Positions 6,916 to 14,890 of a stretch of DNA of 29,744 nt are shown here, piece after piece. Below the pieces are notes generated by a model. It did no database searches. It was not told where the DNA came from and was given only the letters and a program-made list of their open reading frames with translations. Position numbers and translations under genes: made by a program. Origin of the DNA: a virus; IMG/VR virus record IMGVR_UViG_3300021961_000434, positions 1 to 29,744 of that record; one strand, given 5' to 3'. How positions within the stretch are numbered: the first letter of the stretch is position 1; each line of letters begins with the position of its first letter.

Positions 6916-9609
6916 TTAAATGAACATCAGTAACATATTGCCGCCAGCCGCAGAAAAAACCCAACCCGTGTTGTTTCCTGCATCGACGTTACCATTTGAT
7001 GTGAATGCGTTCCACACCGCGCCGCCCGTTGCAACACTGTCTTGAATCGACAGGTACTGGGCGTCGACTGTGCCGGAAGCCTTTGACAACGTGAACTGAA
7101 ACCCGGCAGCCTCACTGCTTATAGTGATTAGATTTCCGGCCGTGCCCGATAGGCCAAAGTTGGACACGGTTTGGGTCAAGCCGCTTTCAAAAATCACCGT
7201 AGCAGGTTGGACGCTGTTGGTGATGTTGTTAAAAGTGTTTGTCCCATAAATATAGAAGTCACCTGTTCCTCCTACATTGACGTTGTAGTATGTCCTGTTA
7301 CCGGCAAAAAACTCTTTGACACCAACATAAGTCAGGTTGATGGTTGATGTGCCTGCGTTGAAAGTCAAACTTGCGTTTGTTGCAACCCAACTGGTAGTCG
7401 CGTCCCCGCCGGTTATTGTCCAAGTGCTTGACCCCAAACTCAAAGAACAAGCACTGCCTGAGTTTGATAAAAAATTAAATGCCGTTACATTATAATTTGA
7501 GGGGTTTGCCAGCGTTCCTTGTGAGAGAACCAAAGCGCCGCTAGACACAAGCGCATCAGCAAGCGTTACAGTAATTGCAGCGCCGTTGATTGTTAAGGCA
7601 TTAATCGTCTGGCCACTGCTTGTGATGGTTCCAGATGCAAGAAATGTGGGCGCAACAAGTCCGTAGGAGCCTCCTGACGCAAGTGTCAAATTCCCCGCTA
7701 TCTTTATATTGACTAAGGCTACTAGGGCCGTGACAGCGCAGGAGCTACCGGTAAAATCAAGGTTCTTAAAAATACTTACATCGCTAAAAGTCAGCGTCGA
7801 AGAGCCAGCGTTGACTGTCAAATTTGGGGCGTTTGAAGTTGTGCCTCCCGAAGTCCCAAAAACCATTGAGGCGGTTGCTGCCATGTTTCTGGTAAAGCCG
7901 CCCGTTCCTGTCCAAGTAAAGCCAATAGCGTTTAACATCGACAGCACAGCCGTATTGGCGGTGGCACTGGTCAACGCAATGTTGCCAGAGCCAAAAGAAA
8001 TTGCGCGAGTGTTACTGTTATTGGAGGAAAAACTCCCGGTGCTTAAATTAAATCCTGCAAGGTTAATTGTGCCCGCCGAAAGGGTAAACGTATTTGTTGT
8101 GCCCAACGTCATTGCATCGGCAAGGGTTACAGTATTGGACGCTGCGTTGATCGTTACATTGCCAATTGTTTTGCCTGCACTTGTGACAGTTCCAGATGCG
8201 CGGAAGCTCGGAGCAACGCCTGTATATGTTCCACCTGATGCAAGGGTCAAGTTGCCAGCAGCATTGTAGGTTGCATTAACTAAACAAGTGCTTCCAGTAA
8301 GGTCAACATTTTTTAAATAACTGTTGGTTGTAATAGTCAAATCTGACGCGCCGCCGTTGACAGTCAAATTAGGGGCATTTGAAACAGTGCCGCCAGTAGT
8401 GCCAAACGTAACAGTAGCGGTTGCTGCCATATTTCTGGTAAATCCACCGGTTCCTGTCCAAGTAAAGTTTGTGGCGGTTGGCATCGCCAATATAGTTGAT
8501 GCTGGAACTGTAATAGTCAGCGCAATGTTGCCTGAACCAAATGAAATTGCCCGCGTATTTGTATTACTAGAGGAAAAAATACCTGTGCTTAATGTGTTGT
8601 TGTTTAAATTAAGTGTTCCTTGGGTAAGCGTAAATGTGCTGTTTACAGTTAACGCATCCCCTAGGGTAACTGTAATTCCAGAACCACTAACGCCACAATT
8701 ACTTAAAGCTTTTCCTAAACTAGTAAAAGTTGTTGAAGCAACAAATGTTGGCCCAAAACTTGTATATGTACCAGTTGTTGAAAGAGTTAAATCTCCAGCA
8801 ATATTTGCAGTTGGGCTTCCACCAGAAACAGAACAAGAACTTCCAGTAAAGTTTAAATTTTTAAACCAACTAGTGGCAGTAATTGTCAACAAAGACGATC
8901 CACCGTTTACCGTTAGATTGGGGGCGTTTGACGAGGTGCCGCCCGTAGTTCCAAATACAATTGTGGCGGTTGCCGCCATGTTGCGCGTGAACCCGCCTGT
9001 CCCCGTCCAAGAAAAGTTGGTAACGGTTGCCATCGACAACACGGTCGTTGCGGCTGTAGTGCTTGTCAGCGCAATGTTGCCAGAGCCAAAGGTAATGGCG
9101 CGAGTGGATGACCCTGAAGAACTAAAAATCCCAGTGCTTAAAGTGAAATTGGCAAGCGCAAGAGTACCGGCAGTTAGAGTTGTGGTACATATGGATGACA
9201 CAGTTAGCGCATCTGCAAGCGTGACGGTAATACCCGCACCATTAACGGTAATGCCGCATAGCGTTTTTCCTGCGCTCGTCAGCGTTGCAGTGGCGATAAA
9301 TATAATGGCGGGGCTAATACCGGTTGTAGTAAACGTCATCCCCGAGGAGAAAGTTGCGCTCCCAGAAAGAGTAAGATTGGCAGAACTGCTTATGTCAAGA
9401 GTGCCTATGTATCCGGTACAGTCGATTGATTTTGCAACGCGGGATGCATTAACGGTAACCGTGCCTCCACCCGAGCTTAAGTTAAAAAATACATCATCAG
9501 CGGCAGTGGGGACAGAAGCGCCACCAACTCCCCCTGAAGTAGCTGACCAGTTGGCGGTATTTGCGCCAGACCAACTTCCTGAGCCACCAATCCAATACCT
9601 ATTAGCCAT
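6916..9609 (-). CDS. Large repeat-rich surface/fibre protein (897 aa), three ~183-residue repeats
   Basis: The N-terminus MANRYWIGGSGSWSGANTAN is a conserved cap found on several phage surface proteins. The body is low in charge and rich in Thr, Ser, Gly, Asn and Val, as in a beta-helix. Three related units of about 183 residues start near residues 160, 344 and 527; each contains TRAI(S/T)FGSGNIALT, then WTGTGGFTRNMAATA and SNAPNLTVN. The C-terminal ~190 residues differ and probably form a distal domain. A strong CAGGAG lies before the ATG. The middle unit (about 8560-8890) is much richer in A+T than the rest of the gene. A role in adsorption or decoration is inferred; no receptor-binding or enzymatic domain is visible. 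Confidence 0.85.
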   Translation of the reverse strand: MANRYWIGGSGSWSGANTANWSATSGGVGGASVPTAADDVFFNLSSGGGTVTVNASRVAKSIDCTGYIGTLDISSSANLTLSGSATFSSGMTFTTTGISPAIIFIATATLTSAGKTLCGITVNGAGITVTLADALTVSSICTTTLTAGTLALANFTLSTGIFSSSGSSTRAITFGSGNIALTSTTAATTVLSMATVTNFSWTGTGGFTRNMAATATIVFGTTGGTSSNAPNLTVNGGSSLLTITATSWFKNLNFTGSSCSVSGGSPTANIAGDLTLSTTGTYTSFGPTFVASTTFTSLGKALSNCGVSGSGITVTLGDALTVNSTFTLTQGTLNLNNNTLSTGIFSSSNTNTRAISFGSGNIALTITVPASTILAMPTATNFTWTGTGGFTRNMAATATVTFGTTGGTVSNAPNLTVNGGASDLTITTNSYLKNVDLTGSTCLVNATYNAAGNLTLASGGTYTGVAPSFRASGTVTSAGKTIGNVTINAASNTVTLADAMTLGTTNTFTLSAGTINLAGFNLSTGSFSSNNSNTRAISFGSGNIALTSATANTAVLSMLNAIGFTWTGTGGFTRNMAATASMVFGTSGGTTSNAPNLTVNAGSSTLTFSDVSIFKNLDFTGSSCAVTALVALVNIKIAGNLTLASGGSYGLVAPTFLASGTITSSGQTINALTINGAAITVTLADALVSSGALVLSQGTLANPSNYNVTAFNFLSNSGSACSLSLGSSTWTITGGDATTSWVATNASLTFNAGTSTINLTYVGVKEFFAGNRTYYNVNVGGTGDFYIYGTNTFNNITNSVQPATVIFESGLTQTVSNFGLSGTAGNLITISSEAAGFQFTLSKASGTVDAQYLSIQDSVATGGAVWNAFTSNGNVDAGNNTGWVFSAAGGNMLLMFI
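7700..9110 (-). repeat. Three direct repeats, ~546-552 bp period, inside the fibre gene
   Basis: The segments around 7870-7920, 8416-8466 and 8966-9013 encode the same WTGTGGFTRNMAATA stretch and are clearly related in DNA as well as protein. The spacings are about 546 and 552 bases. The flanking SFGSGNIALT and APNLTVN segments recur with the same spacing. The copies have diverged, mostly at third codon positions. This is internal duplication of a structural module rather than a separate element. Confidence 0.8.
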
Positions 9610-9612
9610 GCT

Positions 9613-9780
9613 TTACTCCTGCGGAGCTTCGATGACAGGATTAACCACGGCAAGCCAGTTGGTCAAGCGCTCTTGCTTCATGACCTCCAGTTGCTCATCA
9701 GTCAGGCCGTGGTCATCAGGCAGGTTCAGTGCGTCACAAAACGAGCCAAACGGAGTATCGAATTTGAAGATGATTTGCAT
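9613..9780 (-). CDS. Small conserved phage protein between fibre genes (55 aa)
   Basis: A 55-codon frame runs from the ATG at 9780 to TAA at 9613-9615. It reads MQIIFKFDTPFGSFCDALNL, then PDDHGLTDEQLEVMKQERLT, NWLAVVNPVIEAPQE. It fills an otherwise empty gap between two fibre-like genes, and its last codons carry the CAGGAG ribosome site of the 897-residue gene. Similar short proteins (an FKFDTPFG-like start, a DALxLPDD segment, then MKQxRxxNW) occur beside tail-fibre genes in other phages as I recall them, but no function is known. A small tail chaperone or regulator is possible. Confidence 0.75.
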   Translation of the reverse strand: MQIIFKFDTPFGSFCDALNLPDDHGLTDEQLEVMKQERLTNWLAVVNPVIEAPQE

Positions 9781-9789
9781 GATGCGTCC

Positions 9790-10881
9790 TTATGCTTGCG
9801 TGGTGACTGCGATGACATCCCAACGGGTGTTTGCGGCGTTGTAGATGCACCCAACGTAGGTCATCTTGTTTGCTATGGTTGTGGTGGGAAGCGTCGTTCC
9901 TATGACCGTGTATGTGCCACTCCAAGAGATCGTTTGGGGTGTTCCGTTGTCAAGAATGCGAAAGATCAGCTTGTTCCCATCAACTGCCGTTCCAATCGGC
10001 GCGTTAATGGTCAGGGCAACTGCCTGTGCCGTGAAAGCGTATTGATCAAAGGACGCAATGTCAGGCGTCACCGAAGCAGTCGAAGTCGTGCTGGACGCAC
10101 GGGGATCAATTCGTTTGTTTGTGAGCGTGGCGACCCCGTCAATCGTTGCAAATCCACCCGCAGAGTTGGTGTTGTTGCCGAGAGCAGTCACTACCCCCGT
10201 GCCGGTCGTGGTGGTTGCGGGAGCCGCTCCCGCGCCTCCCCCCACAACCAGTGCGCTTGCGGCCAAGGCAGCCGAGCTGGCAATAGTGTTGGTGGCGGAA
10301 AAGTATGGAACACCCCCGGAGGTCCCTGCAGCAATTCCTGTGCCGCCATTGCCAACAGCCAACGTGCCGCTCACGCCAGTTGACAGAGGGAGGCCTGTGC
10401 AACTGCCCAAATTGCCTGAGGACGGGGTGCCAAGCACTGGAGTTACAAAAGCGGGGCTCACAAAATAGTCCACCATCTGCACGACGTTGGTGCCGTCAAC
10501 GTAGACATGCATCTTCCGGCCATTGGGCACCGTCACACCTGTGCCGGCGGAGGTCTTGACTGTAATGCTTTGAGACCCTGACGTGTTGTTTTGGACGATG
10601 TACTGCTTCTGAATCGTCGGTACAACCAGTTCCCGCGTGAGCGTTAAGCTGACAGACGAGGTCACGTTCAATACCAGTGCTCGCGCCGCCTGGGCAGCAT
10701 TGCTGTCCGTCAACGTGATGGTCAGGTTTGCGTCGGAGCTGTAGTTTGGATTGCCGTATCCGACAATGGCCTGCTCCAGTGCAGTGCCAAGGTTGGTGTT
10801 GGTGACGGTGCCCCAAGTGCCCGAGTTATCACCCGTGGCCATCAGTTCAACTTTAAGGTTGGTGGAGAAGGTACTTGGCAT
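9790..10881 (-). CDS. Tail fibre-like protein (363 aa)
   Basis: The N-terminal region contains STNLKVELMATGDNSGTWGT and NTNLGTALEQAIVGY, a recurrent head segment of phage tail fibres and short spike proteins. A beta-rich segment (residues ~50-145) is followed by the typical fibre-shaft phrase FVTPVLGTPSSGNLGSCTGLP and LAVGNGGTG, then Ala/Thr/Gly-rich sequence. The C-terminal ~90 residues (from about SFDQYAFTAQAVALTINAPIG) look like a compact beta domain ending NTRWDVIAVTTQA. AAAGGA precedes the start. It lies between two other surface-protein genes. A receptor-contacting role is probable by family resemblance; the ligand is unknown. Confidence 0.85.
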   Translation of the reverse strand: MPSTFSTNLKVELMATGDNSGTWGTVTNTNLGTALEQAIVGYGNPNYSSDANLTITLTDSNAAQAARALVLNVTSSVSLTLTRELVVPTIQKQYIVQNNTSGSQSITVKTSAGTGVTVPNGRKMHVYVDGTNVVQMVDYFVSPAFVTPVLGTPSSGNLGSCTGLPLSTGVSGTLAVGNGGTGIAAGTSGGVPYFSATNTIASSAALAASALVVGGGAGAAPATTTTGTGVVTALGNNTNSAGGFATIDGVATLTNKRIDPRASSTTSTASVTPDIASFDQYAFTAQAVALTINAPIGTAVDGNKLIFRILDNGTPQTISWSGTYTVIGTTLPTTTIANKMTYVGCIYNAANTRWDVIAVTTQA

Positions 10882-10890
10882 TTTTTTCCT

Positions 10891-11994
10891 TTACGTCAGG
10901 ACTTGAGTCCAAACTACAGTGTTTCCGTCGTTGACAACAACCCAGGCCCCTGACTGTGCATCGTTTACATTTTGCCAGTTGGGCGTCTGGTTGTCATCAA
11001 TGACTCCCCACACAAGTGGCGGCCCGATCTGCCCCTGTGCTTGAACGCCGGTAACAAAGACAGAGACCCCGGCTTGAGTGGTGATGCTGCCAACCCGGCC
11101 GATGGCTTGTGTTCCGGTGACCGCGGCTCCCGCACCCCCGTCGGCAGACGCCTGGCCTACGCTTGCCGCCCCCAAAACACCCGTCACAGCGACATTGGCG
11201 TCCGCTTGGAAGTCAACGGCGCCTGTTTCTCCGATCGCCTCTACGCCAGCGGCAAACACATCGGCATTGGCGGCTACAGAAACGTCGCCCAAGGCCACCG
11301 TGCCTTCGACACCAACAACCAAAACATCGGTTGCAATTGAAACTGTAACCTGGCCCACAAAGCCGGCAGCTTGCACCCCTGTAGGTGAGACAGCTACGTC
11401 AACCTGAACAGCTACGCTGCCCGAGGTCGCCGTTGCGCTGACCCCGGTCAAAGGGACATTGGCCCCAGCTTGGGCAACGACTGTGCCCACCGCGCCTGAG
11501 GCCTGTAGGCCAACAAGAGAGACCTGGGCCGTCCCTGTGGCTGAGACGCTCCCTACTGCCGAAACAGCAGCTACGCCGGTGACGTTTGCGTCCGCTCCGG
11601 CGGCGGCATTGGCCTGACCCACCTGGCCCGTGGCGGAGACCCCGGTTATGGGGACGTTGGCACTTCCTGTGATCGTAACAGCCCCAACCGCGCCCGAGGC
11701 CTGGACACCAACAAGGGTAACATCAGCCGCTCCGGTGACTGAAACGCCGCTTATGGCCCCTGAGGCGGACACGCCCGCAGGGGAGACTTGCGCAGTTCCT
11801 GTGACAGCAACCTGGCCGGCCGACCCGCTGGCCGAAACCCCTGTAAGCGTGACGCTTACATCAGAAGTTATTGCAACAGACCCAACCGCGCCCACCCCGG
11901 TGGGCAAGTCGGCAAGACTTTCCCCCCAGGGGTCTTGGCCCCAGCCTACACCAGAGGCATTCCAACCCTGGAAGGCAACGGTTGCATCTGCCAC
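10891..11994 (-). CDS. Thirteen-repeat 22-residue beta-solenoid-like surface protein (367 aa)
   Basis: The start is GTG at 11994, six bases after AGAGG. Residues 1-39 are a unique N-terminus with GWGQDPWGESLADL. Residues 40-325 comprise 13 consecutive units of exactly 22 residues with the pattern V-x-V-x-(G/A)-x-A-x-V-x-(L/V)-(T/V)-G-V-x-A-x-G-x-(V/A)-G-x. Residues 326-367 form a Trp-rich end (PNWQNVNDAQSGAWVVVNDG). The unit length and alternating Val/Gly suggest one turn or hairpin per repeat in a solenoid or fibre shaft. There are almost no Lys or Arg residues. It belongs to the tail-fibre cluster, so a virion surface role is likely; a binding partner cannot be deduced. Confidence 0.85.
   Translation of the reverse strand: MADATVAFQGWNASGVGWGQDPWGESLADLPTGVGAVGSVAITSDVSVTLTGVSASGSAGQVAVTGTAQVSPAGVSASGAISGVSVTGAADVTLVGVQASGAVGAVTITGSANVPITGVSATGQVGQANAAAGADANVTGVAAVSAVGSVSATGTAQVSLVGLQASGAVGTVVAQAGANVPLTGVSATATSGSVAVQVDVAVSPTGVQAAGFVGQVTVSIATDVLVVGVEGTVALGDVSVAANADVFAAGVEAIGETGAVDFQADANVAVTGVLGAASVGQASADGGAGAAVTGTQAIGRVGSITTQAGVSVFVTGVQAQGQIGPPLVWGVIDDNQTPNWQNVNDAQSGAWVVVNDGNTVVWTQVLT
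11020..11877 (-). repeat. 13 tandem 66-bp coding repeats
   Basis: Residues 40-325 of the 367-residue protein form 13 in-register 22-residue units, so the DNA has a 66-base period over 858 bases. A partial unit (TGVGAVGS, residues 32-39) precedes them. The units diverge in DNA but keep the same length without a single indel, which implies selection on register. Confidence 0.85.
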
Positions 11995-12004
11995 TTACCG
12001 CCTC

Positions 12005-12442
12005 TTAGGCGATGCGGATGATTGCGCTCGTTGCGTCGGCGGTCGGGAAGATGATGGTGAAAGTGCCCGTAGTGGACGTTTTTGCACCGCCAAAATCCAA
12101 AATGCAGACCGAGGGATTGCCCGCCGCCGAGTCGTTGTAGATCATCGCGCCATAGGCCGTGATGGTCGCGCCTGTGAACGACAAGTCCGCAAAGTCCGTA
12201 AATGCTGTGGTGCTGGTCGAAGTAGGCGTGACGTTGGTGAGCGCCCCACCCCCGGCCGAATACGTGCCTGATGCTCCAACCTCATCAGTCGCGGTATACG
12301 CCGTGGTCGCCGCAGTAAAGGAGGCGTTGTTGTTATACAAAGCCAGCTTGAAGGTGCTGCCGGTGCCAGTTGTGAAATTGTGTACCGCTTGCATCAGCTC
12401 CACCTTAAAGCTGGTGCACATGTAATTGCCTGAAAATGCCAT
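12005..12442 (-). CDS. Conserved phage virion protein (145 aa)
   Basis: The protein starts MAFSGNYMCTSFKVELMQAV and continues HNFTTGTGSTFKLALYNNNA. This start is shared by small structural proteins in many phages as I recall them. The rest is a Thr/Ser/Ala-rich beta protein with AYGAMIYNDSAAGNPS. TAGGAGATT precedes the ATG, one of the strongest ribosome sites in the window, implying high expression. It lies between the adaptor and surface-fibre genes and may be a tail or fibre-attachment component. No catalytic motif is present and its precise role is unknown. Confidence 0.8.
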   Translation of the reverse strand: MAFSGNYMCTSFKVELMQAVHNFTTGTGSTFKLALYNNNASFTAATTAYTATDEVGASGTYSAGGGALTNVTPTSTSTTAFTDFADLSFTGATITAYGAMIYNDSAAGNPSVCILDFGGAKTSTTGTFTIIFPTADATSAIIRIA

Positions 12443-12444
12443 TT

Positions 12445-12732
12445 TTAATCTCCTAACAAATGAACCAAGTCGGGATGTCCTGCCTCTCGCAAGCGCATGG
12501 CGATTGTCGCTCGGTCCTGTTCAACCGCCTCTTTCAAGTAAAACGCCACCACCTGTCGAACGCTGTCCTTGAACGCCCTTGCCTGTGCCTGGATTGCAGG
12601 ATGGGACTGATCCCCCACATGGATGATTTTGTCAGCCGCGCGTTGCGCCAGCTCTTCAACATTCCAGCCACGCATGTGCGTGGTCTCGACAAAAACGCTT
12701 CCGACGTTGACAGGTAGAGGAGCTGTGATCAT
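12445..12732 (-). CDS. Conserved phage hypothetical protein (95 aa)
   Basis: After a short extended N-terminus the protein is mostly helical: NVEELAQRAADKIIHVGDQS, HPAIQAQARAFKDSVRQVVA, then ATIAMRLREAGHPDLVHLL. The pattern, with RG(W/H)xxEEvAxxxxDKI followed by QARAF and GHPdL, recurs in other phage morphogenesis regions as I recall them, without known function. The start overlaps the adaptor gene stop (ATGA). A helical assembly factor or connector subunit would fit the location. Confidence 0.75.
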   Translation of the reverse strand: MITAPLPVNVGSVFVETTHMRGWNVEELAQRAADKIIHVGDQSHPAIQAQARAFKDSVRQVVAFYLKEAVEQDRATIAMRLREAGHPDLVHLLGD

Positions 12733-13388
12733 GGTCCAGGTGAATCCGATTTAAGTGGAATACGAAGCATCCCGTCACGGTACTCATCGCGACGACGACG
12801 GCCTTGCTGCTCAGTGCCCAGACCCTGAATTGCCTCTTTGTACGCGCCTCGAAAGTACTGCATCATTTCGGCAGGGCCCTTGGTGTAGCTGTACGCTTGG
12901 ATCAAGCAGGCGTACAGCAGCGCTTCCGGTGCGTTATTGCTGACCCAGGTCGTTGGCGTGGCCGAGGAAAGCTGTGGAGGGCGATAAATGTACCCGAGCT
13001 CTACGCTGTAGCTTTGACTGGGCGTGGGGGCGATGTAGAAGGTGTTTTGGTCCCACACCGAATAGTACTTGGGAGTGCCCTGCGTGGCACCGTTGGGCCA
13101 GTACTCCTTCATAAACGAGGTGTCTCTGAAGTCCAAAAACAGTTGGGCCCCGCTGGCCGGCGTCAAGATCATGTACCGGTGCGTCAAGAGGTCTGAAGGC
13201 GCCGTCAAAAAGCGGTTGCCCTGGGTCATGCTGCCCGTGACCTCAAGTTTGAACACGTCCAGGTCAATGTCACGAAGAATCTGGTTCTCCGCCATGGTGA
13301 TGAACGTGTTGATCACCGCCGGGGTGAACACGTTGCTGTTCACCTCGGTGTAATTTCGAATGTTGGTGACAAGTTCGTCGTAGGTCAT
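12729..13388 (-). CDS. Head-tail adaptor, SU10 / phage-adaptor-like (219 aa)
   Basis: The N-terminus is MTYDELVTNIRNYTEVNSNV, then FTPAVINTFITMAENQILRDIDLDVF; a helical bundle like this opens the SU10-type adaptor family. A beta-rich middle (SMTQGNRFLTAPSDLLTHRY) follows, and then helices with APEALLYACLIQAYSYTKGP. Adaptors of this type form a ring under the portal and receive the tail. It overlaps its upstream and downstream neighbours by four bases each and lies close to the gp4-like gene, which fits a connector set. Family assignment is by pattern. Confidence 0.8.
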   Translation of the reverse strand: MTYDELVTNIRNYTEVNSNVFTPAVINTFITMAENQILRDIDLDVFKLEVTGSMTQGNRFLTAPSDLLTHRYMILTPASGAQLFLDFRDTSFMKEYWPNGATQGTPKYYSVWDQNTFYIAPTPSQSYSVELGYIYRPPQLSSATPTTWVSNNAPEALLYACLIQAYSYTKGPAEMMQYFRGAYKEAIQGLGTEQQGRRRRDEYRDGMLRIPLKSDSPGP

Positions 13389-13735
13389 GATATGTTCACC
13401 GTCACTGATCCAACAACGCCTTGCGCAATGAGCGCCTGGTCCTGTATGTACGGCTGCATGTTAGTGCCGCCACGGACGCTTCCAAAGCTCTGGAAGGCCG
13501 TAAAGCCCGGTGCCCCCACAAAGACAGACACGGGCTCAATACGGTCCGGCCTGGGCTCTTGCAAGGCAATCGCGTCGCCACGGTAGCGCAAGGGCTCCAA
13601 CTGCGGCTCCTTAGGCTCGTAGTCGTCCGGGCAAACCTTGAAGCCGCGCCAGTTCTTGCGCAGGACGTTGTACTCATACCGCTGTCCGCAGTAGTCGCAC
13701 AGGCCATACGAGAACTTGCCGCTTGCGTAGGCCAT
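13385..13735 (-). CDS. Small zinc-knuckle-like phage protein with one Cys replaced (116 aa)
   Basis: Residues 10-40 form a rubredoxin/zinc-ribbon-like knuckle, YGLCDYCGQRYEYNVL followed by NWRGFKVCPDDYEPKEPQ. The first pair is C13-x2-C16. The second pair, normally C-x2-C in related phage proteins, is here C35-P-D-D38, so the fourth ligand is missing or replaced by Asp. A Pro/Arg-rich middle and SVFVGAPGFTAF follow. It sits between two connector genes. A structural role or assembly factor is inferred; zinc binding is uncertain because of the replaced residue. Confidence 0.75.
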   Translation of the reverse strand: MAYASGKFSYGLCDYCGQRYEYNVLRKNWRGFKVCPDDYEPKEPQLEPLRYRGDAIALQEPRPDRIEPVSVFVGAPGFTAFQSFGSVRGGTNMQPYIQDQALIAQGVVGSVTVNIS

Positions 13736-13736
13736 G

Positions 13737-14402
13737 TCATACCCCTAGGTCCGGCACAAACTGCACGCTGGCAGTGTCTCGATCTTCCATCGCAGCGCGT
13801 TGGAAGTCCTCGTCGTAGATTGCCTTGAGCGCAGAAGCGCGGTCAGCGGCAAACTTGAGGGACAGGTAGTAGGCCAGGCCTGATGCCAGGCATGGGAGAA
13901 ACCGGAAATTAACGTCGGCAGTGTTGGTGTAGTCGCCAGCATCCTGGATGCGGCGGATGCGGTAGTACACGAAGGTGTAGTTGCGGTCCGCTGCAGGATA
14001 GAAAAACACCTTGGGAATGTTGGTGCGCTGCACGTAAAACTGCGCAGGACGCGCCTGCGTGGTCTTGTCAGGCACATTGAGCCAGTCCTCGCGGCTGATT
14101 CGCTCAATGTAGATGTCCGTCGATGGACTGGTGCTCGGATCACGGATCACGGCCTCCAAGACGTTGACCACAGAAGCGTCCAACGCAATCTCGTTGGTGC
14201 CCTGTGTCAGCGAATAGGTGGCTTGCTCGATCGTCCACAGGTTGAGCCCCCGATTGGCCCAGTCAAGGAAGAGGAGGTTGAGCGAGCGGCGCGCGGACGA
14301 GAGCTGATAACCGCTCGTCGCGCGCATCCCGCAGCGCTCAAACGCCTCTTCGACCAAGTCGTCAATTGACAGGTCAAACGTGGTTGTGCCCGAAGTGGCC
14401 AT
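13737..14402 (-). CDS. Head-tail connector resembling P22 gp4-type tail accessory factor (221 aa)
   Basis: After a short N-terminus the protein reads FDLSIDDLVEEAFERCGMRA, then SSARRSLNLLFLDWANRGLN and LWTIEQATYSLTQGTNEI. A helical domain with ARRSLNLL-x3-WANRG-NLW is characteristic of gp4-like proteins, which bind beneath the portal. A beta-rich region with IYIERISREDWLNVPDK follows, then a helical end containing CLASGLAYYLSLKFA. The ATG directly abuts the stop of the preceding small gene. With the SU10-like adaptor it would complete the portal-to-tail passage. The assignment rests on motif resemblance. Confidence 0.82.
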   Translation of the reverse strand: MATSGTTTFDLSIDDLVEEAFERCGMRATSGYQLSSARRSLNLLFLDWANRGLNLWTIEQATYSLTQGTNEIALDASVVNVLEAVIRDPSTSPSTDIYIERISREDWLNVPDKTTQARPAQFYVQRTNIPKVFFYPAADRNYTFVYYRIRRIQDAGDYTNTADVNFRFLPCLASGLAYYLSLKFAADRASALKAIYDEDFQRAAMEDRDTASVQFVPDLGV

Positions 14403-14642
14403 TTAGCAGGCTGCTCCGCCTTTTTTGTAACCTTTGGCCATCATACCGCCGCCCATCTTGCCAATGGGCTTACCCATGGCCATGCGCTTGTGCTCGTTCA
14501 TGCCACCTTTGTTGGCCGAGCCGCCTTTTTTCATCATGATAGGACCAGTGGTTTTGCTGGTCTCCGAGATCATGCGGTTTTTCCCGCCGCTCTCGACCGC
14601 TCCGCCGCCACGTGTGGCGCAACCCATACCTCTTCCAGCCAT
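14403..14642 (-). CDS. Met/Gly/Lys-rich 'KKGG' small protein (79 aa)
   Basis: The start has AAGGAG upstream. The protein is low in complexity: MAGRGMGCATRGGGAVESGG, then MMKKGGSANKGG, ending GYKKGGAAC. It contains two copies of a short (M/Y)KKGG motif also found in the neighbouring 81-residue protein and, as AEGG or AKGG, in larger proteins of this window. About a third of residues are Gly or Met and the net charge is strongly positive. No domain is recognisable. It may be a DNA-associated minor virion component; this is inferred from charge and location only. Confidence 0.7.
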   Translation of the reverse strand: MAGRGMGCATRGGGAVESGGKNRMISETSKTTGPIMMKKGGSANKGGMNEHKRMAMGKPIGKMGGGMMAKGYKKGGAAC

Positions 14643-14644
14643 GA

Positions 14645-14890
14645 TCAGGCTCCTTTCTTCATTGCACGGCCCTTGACGTCGGCCGTTTTACGTTTGACAG
14701 CACGGCCCATCTGGTCGGCCATGTCGGAATCTTTCATCATCTTGCCGTCGGGCATCTTGTGCATGCCAACGGCACCACCTTTTTTCATTTTTCCCACGCC
14801 ATCGGCCGCAAAAGCAGGCACTTTTTTGCCTCCCTTTTTGACCATCGCCATCTTTGCTTTCATATCCTTACCCAGCCCTTCTGATTTCAT
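14645..14890 (-). CDS. Lys/Met-rich 'KKGG' small protein (81 aa)
   Basis: The likely start is ATG at 14890, with GAGG nine bases upstream, giving MKSEGLGKDMKAKMAMVKKG. Alternatives in the same frame are 14926 (adds 12 residues) and 14863. The sequence includes MVKKGGKKVPAF, KMKKGGAVGMHKMPDGKMMK and DMADQMGRAVKRKTADV. It is a basic, probably disordered protein similar in composition to the next gene downstream, suggesting distant paralogy. Its 5' end overlaps the membrane-protein gene by 23 bases. Function unknown. Confidence 0.68.
   Translation of the reverse strand: MKSEGLGKDMKAKMAMVKKGGKKVPAFAADGVGKMKKGGAVGMHKMPDGKMMKDSDMADQMGRAVKRKTADVKGRAMKKGA

Noticed and set aside
8324-9844. 506-codon plus-strand open frame
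   Set aside because: It is antisense to the repeat-rich fibre gene; its openness follows from the Thr/Gly/Asn-biased codons of the opposite strand, and it has no sensible domain content.
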